Positions 31,678 to 40,095 of a stretch of 64,000 nt of DNA are shown piece by piece. Every line of letters begins with the position of its first letter. The stretch's first letter is position 1. The stretch is from an uncultured Anaerolineae bacterium (lineage in GTDB: Bacteria > Chloroflexota > Anaerolineae > J036 > Brachytrichaceae), in NCBI GenBank assembly GCA_938028725.1, contig CALIMH010000010.1:1-64000 (forward strand). The letters run 5' to 3'. Under the pieces are notes generated by a model. The model had not been told where the DNA came from. It made no database searches and was given only the letters and a program-made list of their open reading frames with translations. A program made the position numbers and the translations under genes.

Positions 31678-33590
31678 CTGAAGTTTTCCGCTCAGCGAAT
31701 CGGCGCCTGATGGCGGCCGGGGTGTTCTGTGTGCTGCTCGCTTTCGCGTTGCGGACGTTGAGCTTATCCGCCCAAAGCCTTTGGTTTGACGAAGGATGGT
31801 CTTGGCACTTGGCAACGATGCCGCTCGACGCGATGGCGCTCACGACAGCCGCTGACCGCAGTCCGCCGCTGTACTACGCGCTGCTGCATGGATGGGTGGT
31901 GCTGGCAGGTGATTCAGAGCTGGCTATGCGCCTGCTTTCCACGCTGGCTGACGTCGCCGGCCTCGCAGGGCTGATCGCGTTGACGCGCCGGCTCACCAGC
32001 TCATCTGCCGCCGCCGTGTTCGCCGGCCTGCTCCATGCAGGGTCGCCTTTCATGCTGTGGTATGCGCAGGAGACGCGCATGTACGCTCTAGTGGCTGCGC
32101 TGGGGATGCTATCCAGCTACTGGCTTTGGCGCTGGCTCACCGATGGCGACGCTGGCTTGCCGAAGGTGCTGGCCTCGGTGGGCCTCCTGTTGGCCGCTGT
32201 GTATGCGCATTACTACGCGGTCTTTCTGCTCCCAGCGCATGGCGTGTTGGTGGCCTTAGCTCTCCTGCAGCGACGACCGAGTGGGGTGCGTCGGCGAATC
32301 GTGTTGCACTATGCTGCGCTGGTGGTAGGTGGAGGCCTGCTGTTGATGCCATGGATGGCACTAGCTTCGGTTGGGTTCGCTTACGGTGATGGCTTTTACT
32401 TCCCCCCCAACACGGTGAGCGGGCGATTGATGGAGTGGCTGCGCAGCTACGCCTCTGGCGGCTTAGCGCGCGAATTGCCCGAGGGATGGTGGGGGTTGTT
32501 GCTGGTGGCAGCGGCCCTGGGAGGGATTGGCTATGCGCGCGCACAGCGATGGATGCACCTGGCAGCGGCGCTGAGCTTGACTGTCGTGCCCGTGTTGGCT
32601 GCAACCATCGCCGTGCGGCTGTTGTATTTTGATCGCTCCGTCTTTCATCCGCGTTACTTGATCTACACCGTGCCGTTGTCGCTGGCGTGGTGTGCGGGCG
32701 CGTTGACGGCTGGCGGGCGCTCTCGTTGGCTAGCCGGCGCAGCGGTTGGCGCAGCGTTGGGTTTGCTGTGGCTGCCAAGCAGCATGGCCTACTTGACGCA
32801 GCCGGCGCTGCAGCGCGATGACACACGCAGCGCAGTGCAGCACGTGGTGGAGGCGCTGGAGCCGGGCGACGCTGTGGTCATGTCGCGCGATAACTTCGCC
32901 GTGCGCTACTACTGGCGTGGACACGACTGGCCGTTGATCGCGTTGCCCAAAGGTCTGCATGGCATTTTGTGGAGCGAATCCGATGTGCTGCAGCGGCTCA
33001 ATGCTGCTCAGCCGCACCGCGTGCGGCTTGTGCTTTGGCAAGACGATGTGGTGGACCCGCAGCGGCTGATCGAATCCACGCTGTGGCACAACGGCTACCA
33101 ACTTGGCGAGTACGACTTCGCGCAAATCCGATTGCCGTTGTATCAGCTCACAAACCGGCCGCTGCAGCCGCTGCTGTTGCAGCCGCTCGGCGGGCGTTTC
33201 GGCGATGCGCTAGAGTTGCGCGCCTTTTGGCAGCGTTCTCAAGCTTTGGCTGGGGATTGGTTCTACGTTGTGCTGGAGTGGTTGCCACGCGCGCCAATCG
33301 CTCATGATTACAAGGTGTTCGTGCACGTGCGAGATCAACAAGGCCGGTTGGCTTTTCAACGCGACAAGCAGCCGCTCAGCGTCCTGTTGCCAATGCGCCG
33401 CTGGCAGGCGGAGCGGCCTGTGCGCGATCCATACGCTGTGGTTGTCCCCGCCGATGTGCCGGCAGGGCGCTACCAGGTGGTGGTGGGAGTGTACGACGGC
33501 GAGACAGGTGTGCGCTTGCCGGCCTTTCACCCTACCCGCTCGCTCGGCGATGCCCTGCTCCTAGAAGTTGTGGAAATCGCACACCGATGA
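31674..33590 (+). CDS. GT39-type membrane glycosyltransferase
   Basis: 638 aa. About ten to twelve hydrophobic helices fill residues ~15-400 and a soluble C-terminal region of ~200 residues follows. The first extracytoplasmic loop has SLWFDEGWSWHLA, the Asp-Glu motif of ArnT/PMT-type enzymes, and PPLYYALLHGW is the typical following segment. Such enzymes use polyprenyl-phosphate sugars to glycosylate proteins or lipids outside the membrane. It overlaps radC and the CAP gene by 4 bp on each side, so the three are co-translated. Acceptor and sugar unknown; the adjacent secreted CAP protein is a candidate acceptor by position only. Confidence 0.85.
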   Translation: MTEVFRSANRRLMAAGVFCVLLAFALRTLSLSAQSLWFDEGWSWHLATMPLDAMALTTAADRSPPLYYALLHGWVVLAGDSELAMRLLSTLADVAGLAGLIALTRRLTSSSAAAVFAGLLHAGSPFMLWYAQETRMYALVAALGMLSSYWLWRWLTDGDAGLPKVLASVGLLLAAVYAHYYAVFLLPAHGVLVALALLQRRPSGVRRRIVLHYAALVVGGGLLLMPWMALASVGFAYGDGFYFPPNTVSGRLMEWLRSYASGGLARELPEGWWGLLLVAAALGGIGYARAQRWMHLAAALSLTVVPVLAATIAVRLLYFDRSVFHPRYLIYTVPLSLAWCAGALTAGGRSRWLAGAAVGAALGLLWLPSSMAYLTQPALQRDDTRSAVQHVVEALEPGDAVVMSRDNFAVRYYWRGHDWPLIALPKGLHGILWSESDVLQRLNAAQPHRVRLVLWQDDVVDPQRLIESTLWHNGYQLGEYDFAQIRLPLYQLTNRPLQPLLLQPLGGRFGDALELRAFWQRSQALAGDWFYVVLEWLPRAPIAHDYKVFVHVRDQQGRLAFQRDKQPLSVLLPMRRWQAERPVRDPYAVVVPADVPAGRYQVVVGVYDGETGVRLPAFHPTRSLGDALLLEVVEIAHR

Positions 33591-34720
33591 AGCGCCAGAG
33601 CATTGGCGCGCTGGCGCTGGCCTGCGCCCTGATGCCAGCGTTGGCTTGCGCCGAAGATAGACCATCGCCTCAACAGGAGGCGCTGAAGCTGATCAACGAC
33701 ACCCGTCGCAGCGTTGGCTTGCTGCCGCTCGCATGGAGCGCCCCCTTGGCCCAGGCAGCTCAACGTCATAGTGAGGACATGGCGAGCAAAGGCTTTGTGG
33801 ACGTGATCGGCACCGACGGCTCCACCACTGCGATGCGCGCCCGCGCTGCCGGCTACGCAGGTTGGGATGAGCGCTTCGTGGTGCGCGAGGCAGTGTTTGC
33901 TGGGCCGAATGGTTTCATGGCCGCGCTGGAGTTCATGCTCGGCAACGCGGACGCCCGCCGTGCCTTGCTAGGCCGCCGCTACCGAGAAGTAGGGGTAGGC
34001 GTCAGCTATGACGCACAGCGCGCTTACTGGTCAGTGTTGGTTGGGGCTCAGCCCAACCTGTTGCCCATCTTCATCAACGAGGGCGAGCCAACCACCAATC
34101 GCCGTCAAATCGCTGTGCAGTTGGCGCAGGAGGAAGTATTTCCTGAAGGCTCGCCCACTGCCATTGGCCGAGTGGTGGAGATTCGCTTGAGCGAGCGCCC
34201 CGACTTCGCCGATGCGACATGGCGCGCCTGGGGACCACTGGTGCCGTTCACCTTGTCACCAGGCGCCGGCACAAAATCTGTGTTTGTCCAGATGCGCGAC
34301 GCCGCTGGGCGGATCGCACTTGCTGCCGCCTCCATCACCTACGACCCTTTTCAGCCAGCTCCTAGGCGGCCAACGCCAGTGGCGGAGGCACTAGCAGCCG
34401 CAAAGGAGGATGACGACTGGGCGCTTGTAGAGGAAACGCCTGAGCCGCTGCCTACGCCGCTGCAGCGCGCGTCAGCAGCGCCCACCGCGCCCGTGCTAGA
34501 GCCAACCGTGCCACTGATGTTGCCACAAGTTAGCGCCTACCTGTCTCCTTCGACAGTCGCCACAGTGTTGCCCACATCAAGCTCGACTCCGGCGGCGCAG
34601 CCTCCGGCTGCCCAAGAAGATGGGGGGACTTGGGCGCTGGCCATGTTTTGCCTGGTGCAAACTGCGATCCTGCTATGGCTTTGGCGAGCGTTCTTGCGCG
34701 CTCGCCCTAGCGCGCCCTGA
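33587..34720 (+). CDS. Exported CAP (SCP/PR1-like) domain protein, C-terminally anchored
   Basis: 377 aa. Signal peptide at residues 1-22 (basic MKRQ, hydrophobic core, cut near ALACAED). The CAP domain spans about residues 27-150: LINDTRRSVGLLPLAWS, AQRHSEDMASKGF and the later YREVGVGVSYD match the family core with its cavity histidine. A beta-rich segment, a Pro/Thr/Ala-rich linker (~265-345) and a C-terminal hydrophobic helix (~350-368) with basic end follow, indicating membrane attachment. It overlaps the GT39 gene by 4 bp. Bacterial CAP functions are mostly unknown. Confidence 0.85.
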   Translation: MKRQSIGALALACALMPALACAEDRPSPQQEALKLINDTRRSVGLLPLAWSAPLAQAAQRHSEDMASKGFVDVIGTDGSTTAMRARAAGYAGWDERFVVREAVFAGPNGFMAALEFMLGNADARRALLGRRYREVGVGVSYDAQRAYWSVLVGAQPNLLPIFINEGEPTTNRRQIAVQLAQEEVFPEGSPTAIGRVVEIRLSERPDFADATWRAWGPLVPFTLSPGAGTKSVFVQMRDAAGRIALAAASITYDPFQPAPRRPTPVAEALAAAKEDDDWALVEETPEPLPTPLQRASAAPTAPVLEPTVPLMLPQVSAYLSPSTVATVLPTSSSTPAAQPPAAQEDGGTWALAMFCLVQTAILLWLWRAFLRARPSAP

Positions 34721-34769
34721 ACAACGCGGCTGCGGTGTCATTTGCTGAAGTGCGGCGCACGGCGCAGCG

Positions 34770-36707
34770 TCACTGCGAATCGTTGAGCATAGCTTCTAGC
34801 GCTGCCCACGCCTCAGCCAGGTCGCATTCAGCTTGCCGATACGCCTCGCCTAGTTCTTGCAGTTGGCTGAAGTTGTTGCCCGCCTGGGACATGCGCTCGG
34901 CGAGCGATGCCATCTCCTGCTCTAACGTTTCGATGCGCGCTTCCAGTGCTGCGATTTGCGCCTCGCGCCGGCGCTGCGCATTTTTGGAAGGTGGCCGGCG
35001 TGGGGATAGGGTGGGAGTGGGTGGCGCAGGCGCGCGCGAAGCAGCGAGGCGTTCTACAGGCTCGCTGGGCGCAGCAGAGCGTTGGCTTTGCTGCGCGCGC
35101 CACTCGTCGTAGCTGCCCTTGAACAAAGTGAACAGTGGCTTGCCATCAGCAGTCCGAGAGAGCACCCAGAGTTGCGAGGCCAGCGCAGCGATGAGGTAAC
35201 GATCGTGGCTGACCAGGATGATGGTGCCATCATACCGTCGCAGTGCTTGGGTGAGTGCCTCCTGCGAGGGAATGTCCAGATGGTTGGTCGGCTCATCGAG
35301 GAGGAGCATGTTGGCGCCCTGCAGAGCCAGCTTGGCCAACGCCAGCCGCCCACGTTCGCCGCCGCTCAAATCCCCCACGCGCTTGAAGTGATCGTCGCCG
35401 CTGAACAAGAAGTGTCCTAACCAGTGGCGCGCCTCGCTAATGGAGAGTTGGGGGTTGGCGACAAGCAGCTCGTCAATCAAGGTTCGCCCGGGTTGAAGCG
35501 TCTCGTGGGCCTGGGCGAAGTAGCCCAGGCGGATGCTGCTGCCGAAGCGTAGCTCACCGCCGAGCGCAGGCACCTCGCCGAGCAGCGTCTTCAGGAGGGT
35601 GGTTTTGCCGCTGCCATTGGGGCCGATCACGGCAATGCGCTCGCCGTGCCGGAGCACCAAGTCGGGGACTCGGAACAACGGCTTGGTGTATCCCACCACC
35701 AGCCCGTGCGTCTGCAACACGATCGTGCTGCTTGGCGCGGCGCTGCGCATGTGCACGTGAAGCGTGCGCTGTTGGGTTGGCTGCTCCAGTTGCTCCAACC
35801 GTTCGAGGCGGCGCAGCCTACCTTTGGCCTGAGCAGCATGTTGGCCTGCAATGTTGCGGCGGATGTAATCCAGTTCCTTTTGGATGAAGGCTTGTTGTGC
35901 CTTGAAGTGTTGCGTGGCTTGGGCGTCGCGGGCTGCGCGCTGGGCGAGGAACGCCGTGTAGTTGCCGCGATAGGTATGGAGCTGGGCGCCTGTGGCGGTG
36001 GGACGCAGCTCCCAAACATGGTCGCACACCGCATCGATGAAATAGCGATCGTGAGAGACAACCACCAGCGTGCCATCCCAAGTGCGCAGGTATGCTTCCA
36101 GCCACTCGATGCCCTCGCGGTCCAGGTGATTGGTTGGCTCGTCGAGCAGCAGCAAGTCGGGCGAGCGCAGCAACAATTGCGCCAGCCGAGCGCGAACGCG
36201 CTGGCCGCCGCTCAGCGCCCTGAGCGGCTTATGCCAATCCTGGGGGGTGAAGCCGAGGCCATCAAGCACGCGCTGAATCGTCGCATCCATCGTGTAGCCC
36301 CCGCGCAGCTCGAACTGGTGTTGCAGCTCACCGTAGCGACGCAAGATCGCCTCCAGTTGGTCGGATCGAGGGGTGCTTTGCATGGCCTGCTCCAGTGCGA
36401 CGAGCTGCGCTTGGATCGCCTGAAGCGCTTCTAGGCCGGTTTGCGCGTGTTGCCAAAGCGTGCTGTCCTCGGCGGCCCCAGCGGTTTGAGGCAGGTAGCC
36501 GCGCGTGATGCCCTGCGCCACGTGGATCGTGCCGCCGGCGTCGGAAGCATCGAGGCCGGCCAATAGCCGCAGCAGCGTCGTCTTGCCGCAGCCGTTTGGG
36601 CCGACCAGCGCGATCTTATCGGCGCGGGCAATGCTAAAGCTCAGCCCGCGGAAAACGTCCACCGCCCCATATGACTTGCCCACGTTGATACCTTGCACCA
36701 CGCTCAC
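34770..36707 (-). CDS. ABC-F family ATPase (Uup/YdiF-like)
   Basis: 645-aa soluble twin-ATPase of the ABC-F family, which act on the ribosome rather than in transport. First cassette: Walker A GPNGCGKTT (~36-44), signature LSGGQRVRA, Walker B LLLDEPTNHLD. A linker helix region (~240-310) follows, then the second cassette with GPNGSGKTT and LSGGERGRL. The C-terminal ~75 residues form a predicted coiled coil (residues ~570-640, Glu/Ala/Gln-rich) as in Uup/YdiF. No membrane segments. It is a single gene, convergent with the CAP gene. Antibiotic-resistance-type ABC-F is an alternative but the C-terminal coiled coil favours a housekeeping one. Confidence 0.92.
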   Translation of the reverse strand: MSVVQGINVGKSYGAVDVFRGLSFSIARADKIALVGPNGCGKTTLLRLLAGLDASDAGGTIHVAQGITRGYLPQTAGAAEDSTLWQHAQTGLEALQAIQAQLVALEQAMQSTPRSDQLEAILRRYGELQHQFELRGGYTMDATIQRVLDGLGFTPQDWHKPLRALSGGQRVRARLAQLLLRSPDLLLLDEPTNHLDREGIEWLEAYLRTWDGTLVVVSHDRYFIDAVCDHVWELRPTATGAQLHTYRGNYTAFLAQRAARDAQATQHFKAQQAFIQKELDYIRRNIAGQHAAQAKGRLRRLERLEQLEQPTQQRTLHVHMRSAAPSSTIVLQTHGLVVGYTKPLFRVPDLVLRHGERIAVIGPNGSGKTTLLKTLLGEVPALGGELRFGSSIRLGYFAQAHETLQPGRTLIDELLVANPQLSISEARHWLGHFLFSGDDHFKRVGDLSGGERGRLALAKLALQGANMLLLDEPTNHLDIPSQEALTQALRRYDGTIILVSHDRYLIAALASQLWVLSRTADGKPLFTLFKGSYDEWRAQQSQRSAAPSEPVERLAASRAPAPPTPTLSPRRPPSKNAQRRREAQIAALEARIETLEQEMASLAERMSQAGNNFSQLQELGEAYRQAECDLAEAWAALEAMLNDSQ

Positions 36708-36757
36708 GGCTCGGTGATTGTATCGTTGTGGTCATCGCTGTCGCCCAGTTTCAGTGC

Positions 36758-36785
36758 TTGGCTCCTCAAGGGGCTTCTTTATAAT
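36758..36785 (+). promoter_or_regulatory. Promoter upstream of the GH3-like gene
   Basis: TTGGCT (36758-36763), 16-nt spacer, perfect TATAAT (36780-36785). It would give a leader of about 90 nt before GTG 36884. No other gene lies between. Confidence 0.65.
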
Positions 36786-36883
36786 CTCGCCCATGCACTA
36801 TTTAAGATGCTCACTTCCCCAGAGCACACAGGCTGCGCATCCTTGTCCGTTCAACCTGATGAGCCGCTGAGGTTGCGCAAGCG

Positions 36884-39793
36884 GTGAGCGGAAGGCATGT
36901 GCGCTGGGCAGTGAGGGAAAGTGTCAAGGGATTATTGAGGCGTTGGCTTGTAACGCTTCTGGTATTGGCGCTGATGCGCGGGGGTGGGGGAACTGTTGCG
37001 TGGGCTAAGACAGCAGACCCAGAGACCTATCTTGCCCGCGCGCGGGCGCTGTTGCAGCTCATGACCCCTCCTCAACGGGTGGGCCAGCTTTTTGTGGTGC
37101 GCTTTCTCGACAGCGACGTGTCACCGGAGTCGGCAATCGCAGAGTTGATCGCCGACTTTCACATTGGCGGCGTGCAGCTCACTGCTGCGAACAGCGTCCT
37201 CGGAGCCGGCAAAGCAACTTCGCCGACGCTGCACATCGCCCAACTAGTGCGCACTTTGCAGGGCTATGCGCTGTTCGGCGCCTCGGGTGTGCCTGAGGAT
37301 GGTCTTGCCGAGGGCGATCAGGCCCGCCGGTCGGGTGGCATCCCACTGCTGATTGTGGTGGAGCAAGATGCCAGTCATATTGGGCGCGGTGAGCTGCGCG
37401 AGATCAGCCAGGGCTTGACACCGCTCCCAAGCCAACTTGCGCTGGGTGCGACGTGGAACGTCAAGCACGCTCAAGCGGTCGGTGAGATCCTCGGCCGGGA
37501 ATATGCTGCGCTCGGTATCAACGTCCTGATTGGCCCCCGCCTCGACTTGAACATGGGCGTCGCCGGTGAAGGTGACCTGGGCACGCGCAGCTTCGGCGGC
37601 GACCCGTTTTGGGTGGGCAAGCTGGGTGCGGCATTCGTCAGCGGTGTGCACCAGGGCAGTGCGCATCGTGTGGCAGTGGTGGCGCGCAGCTTCCCCGGCT
37701 TGGGCGTGGCCGACCGCGACATCAACGAGACAATTCCCTCCGTCCAGCGCTCGCTCGACCAGTTGCGGCAATTCGATCTACAGCCGTTCTTCGCCGTCAT
37801 GCAAGGCGCGCCCGGCGAGAGCGCCGTGGACGGCGTGGTGGCGACGCACATCCGCTATCGCGGCTTTCAGGGCAACATCCGCGCCAGCACCCGCCCTTTC
37901 AGTGTTGACCCAGCCGCACACCAAGCATTGATGTCCCTGCCGGAGGTGGCTGCTTGGCGCAGCAGTGGTGGCGTGGTGTTCAGTGATGCCCTGGGTTTGC
38001 GCAGCCTGCGTCGCTTCTACGACCCCATAGAGACCACGTTTAACGGTCGCCGCATTGCTCAGGAAGCCTTCCTCGCCGGCAATGATGTGCTGCTGCTGGG
38101 CAGTTTTGGGTTGACCAATGACTGGCGCGAGCAGTTAGCCAACATCAAGGACTTGCTGACGTATTTCGCCTCTCAATATGTGCAGGATGTGGCTTTTGCC
38201 GAGCGGGTAGATGAGTCTGTGCTGCGCATTCTTGCGCTGAAGCTGCGTCTTTACGAGGGGGACTTCGCACAGGCCCTCGTTCCATCACAGAGGCTTGCAG
38301 AGCTGAACAGCGCCGCCAATCAAACTGTGCTAGCTGCAGTGGCGCGCGACAGCGCCACTGCGCTGATCCCTGTCAGCGCGGATTTGCCCACACCGGCGGC
38401 TGGAGAGTCTATCGTCTTCTTCACGGATGACCGCCTCATACAAGAATGCCCAACCTGTCCCTCGTATTCGGCCATTGACTCGCGCGCGCTAGAGGAGATC
38501 GCGTTGAACCTCTACGGCCCGCGCGCCACAGGGCTGGTCAGCCCGACACAGCTCTTCTCCTTCACATTCAGCGACTTGAGCGCTTTCAACGCGGCAGTGG
38601 ATCGCAATGCCAAAGCGCTGCGCCCCCTGGCCACTCCAACTTTGCCTGCTGCTGTCGGCGAGCCGAATGAGTTCAGCGCCGCGGATCGGGTCGTCTTGCG
38701 AGTGGCCGATGCGATCAATCGCGCTACGTGGATTGTCTTTGCGATGATTGACGCTGATGCTGCGGTGCCTTCTGCCCAAGCGCTGCGTGCGTTTCTGGCT
38801 GGCAGCGCGGATATGCTGCGCGATAAACGAGTGGTGGTGTTTGCCTTTGGTGCGCCGTATTACCTCAGCGCAACGGAGATCGGCAAGCTGAGCGCCTACT
38901 ACGGCTTATACAGCCGTTCGCCAGCCCACTTGGATGTTGCTGTGAAGCTGCTCTTCGGCGCTCTCTCGCCGCGCGGCAGTTCACCCGTATCTATCCCCGC
39001 GTTGAACTACAACGTGTTGGCGCAGACTGCGCCCGATCCGCGCCAGGTGATCCCGTTGCTCGCGCTCGGCCCGAACGACGAGGGCAGCAATAGGAATCTG
39101 CCTGCGCTGAAAATTGGCGACCGGCTCACTCTGCGCGCCGGCCCGGTCTTGGACTCCAACGGGCGCATTGTGCCGGATGGGACGCAGGTGCAGTTTGTGC
39201 TGGGGTATCCATCCGAGCGGGTGGAGCAGCGCCAGCCGATGATCTCCACGCGCGATGGCATGGCTGAGCTCACCATCACATTGGAGCGTCGCGGTCGGCT
39301 GGAGATTCGTGTCGAAGCTGAGCCGGCACTCACCTCCGATCGGGTGATCCTCGATATTGCTGACCAAGTGTCAGTTGAAACCATTCGCCCCACGCCACAG
39401 CTGATACCCACCTTCACCCCGTCCGCGCTCACGCCGAGCGCAGCACCTTCCACCCCGGCTGTGGTGGAAGCCTCCAAGCCTGCACAGCAGTCCGCGCTTG
39501 TGTTGCCTGCCGGGTTGGCCAAGTTTGCGCTCACGTTGCTGACACTCAGCGTGATCAGCATCGGTTCGTTTTTGTCCCAACGCCATGTGCGGCTGGTGCT
39601 TCGCGTGCGCCACATGGCGCTTGCGTGGATCGCAGGTTGGCTTGCTTACATCGTGGTCGTGGTGACTGACGCTAGACTGTTCAGCGAATGGCCCTGGGCT
39701 GTGCAGCTTGCGCCCACACTGGCGGCCGGCGGCGTCGCGCTGATGCTCAGCTTATCATTTGCGCTGCTGTCGCCGTCCGGTGAGGGGCGCTGA
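36884..39793 (+). CDS. Membrane-anchored GH3-like protein with altered active-site motif
   Basis: 969 aa from GTG 36884. An N-terminal hydrophobic segment (~18-42) exports the protein. Residues ~60-430 follow the glycoside hydrolase family 3 barrel seen in NagZ-type beta-N-acetylglucosaminidases: VGQLFVVRF, a GGVQL turn and GGVVFSDALGL with the nucleophile-position Asp368. The usual KHFPGHG motif reads ARSFPGLG (Arg268, Ser269), so the Lys and His that bind substrate are changed. A second alpha/beta domain (~500-720), a beta-sandwich (~745-850), a Thr/Pro linker and three C-terminal helices (~875-965) follow. It may be a weak or inactive hydrolase involved in wall turnover. Confidence 0.8.
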   Translation: MSGRHVRWAVRESVKGLLRRWLVTLLVLALMRGGGGTVAWAKTADPETYLARARALLQLMTPPQRVGQLFVVRFLDSDVSPESAIAELIADFHIGGVQLTAANSVLGAGKATSPTLHIAQLVRTLQGYALFGASGVPEDGLAEGDQARRSGGIPLLIVVEQDASHIGRGELREISQGLTPLPSQLALGATWNVKHAQAVGEILGREYAALGINVLIGPRLDLNMGVAGEGDLGTRSFGGDPFWVGKLGAAFVSGVHQGSAHRVAVVARSFPGLGVADRDINETIPSVQRSLDQLRQFDLQPFFAVMQGAPGESAVDGVVATHIRYRGFQGNIRASTRPFSVDPAAHQALMSLPEVAAWRSSGGVVFSDALGLRSLRRFYDPIETTFNGRRIAQEAFLAGNDVLLLGSFGLTNDWREQLANIKDLLTYFASQYVQDVAFAERVDESVLRILALKLRLYEGDFAQALVPSQRLAELNSAANQTVLAAVARDSATALIPVSADLPTPAAGESIVFFTDDRLIQECPTCPSYSAIDSRALEEIALNLYGPRATGLVSPTQLFSFTFSDLSAFNAAVDRNAKALRPLATPTLPAAVGEPNEFSAADRVVLRVADAINRATWIVFAMIDADAAVPSAQALRAFLAGSADMLRDKRVVVFAFGAPYYLSATEIGKLSAYYGLYSRSPAHLDVAVKLLFGALSPRGSSPVSIPALNYNVLAQTAPDPRQVIPLLALGPNDEGSNRNLPALKIGDRLTLRAGPVLDSNGRIVPDGTQVQFVLGYPSERVEQRQPMISTRDGMAELTITLERRGRLEIRVEAEPALTSDRVILDIADQVSVETIRPTPQLIPTFTPSALTPSAAPSTPAVVEASKPAQQSALVLPAGLAKFALTLLTLSVISIGSFLSQRHVRLVLRVRHMALAWIAGWLAYIVVVVTDARLFSEWPWAVQLAPTLAAGGVALMLSLSFALLSPSGEGR

Positions 39794-39810
39794 GTGTGAA
39801 GGATGGTGGC

Positions 39811-40095
39811 ATGTTGCGTCGGCTTTGGCGAAAGCTTGGCTTCAGCCAGCGCGCACACAGTGATGATGCCGTGCTGGTTTACCACGTGCGCTGCAACAAG
39901 TGTGGAGAGGTGGTGCGCGTGCGCATTCATAAATACAACGACCTCAGCTTGGATGACGAGGGCGGGCGTTTTTGCCACAAGACCGTGGTGGGCAGCCGCT
40001 GCTACGCGCGCATGCAGATGACGCTGCGCTTCGATCCGCATTTCCGCGAGCTCGAGCGATCGGTGCAGGGTGGCGAGTTTGTGGATGCTGCCTAG
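39811..40095 (+). CDS. Small cysteine-containing protein, function unknown
   Basis: 94 aa from ATG 39811, preceded by AAGGATGG; an in-frame GTG at 39796 would add five residues. Basic N-terminus (LRRLWRKLGF), then a compact domain with four cysteines (CNKC, FCHK and RCYARM) that could bind zinc. The core YHVRCNKCGEVVRVRIHKYN suggests a rubredoxin-knuckle-like ribbon. I do not recognise the family. It begins just after the GH3-like stop, so it is probably co-transcribed. Its TAG stop shares the palindrome CTAG with the convergent recN stop. Confidence 0.65.
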   Translation: MLRRLWRKLGFSQRAHSDDAVLVYHVRCNKCGEVVRVRIHKYNDLSLDDEGGRFCHKTVVGSRCYARMQMTLRFDPHFRELERSVQGGEFVDAA

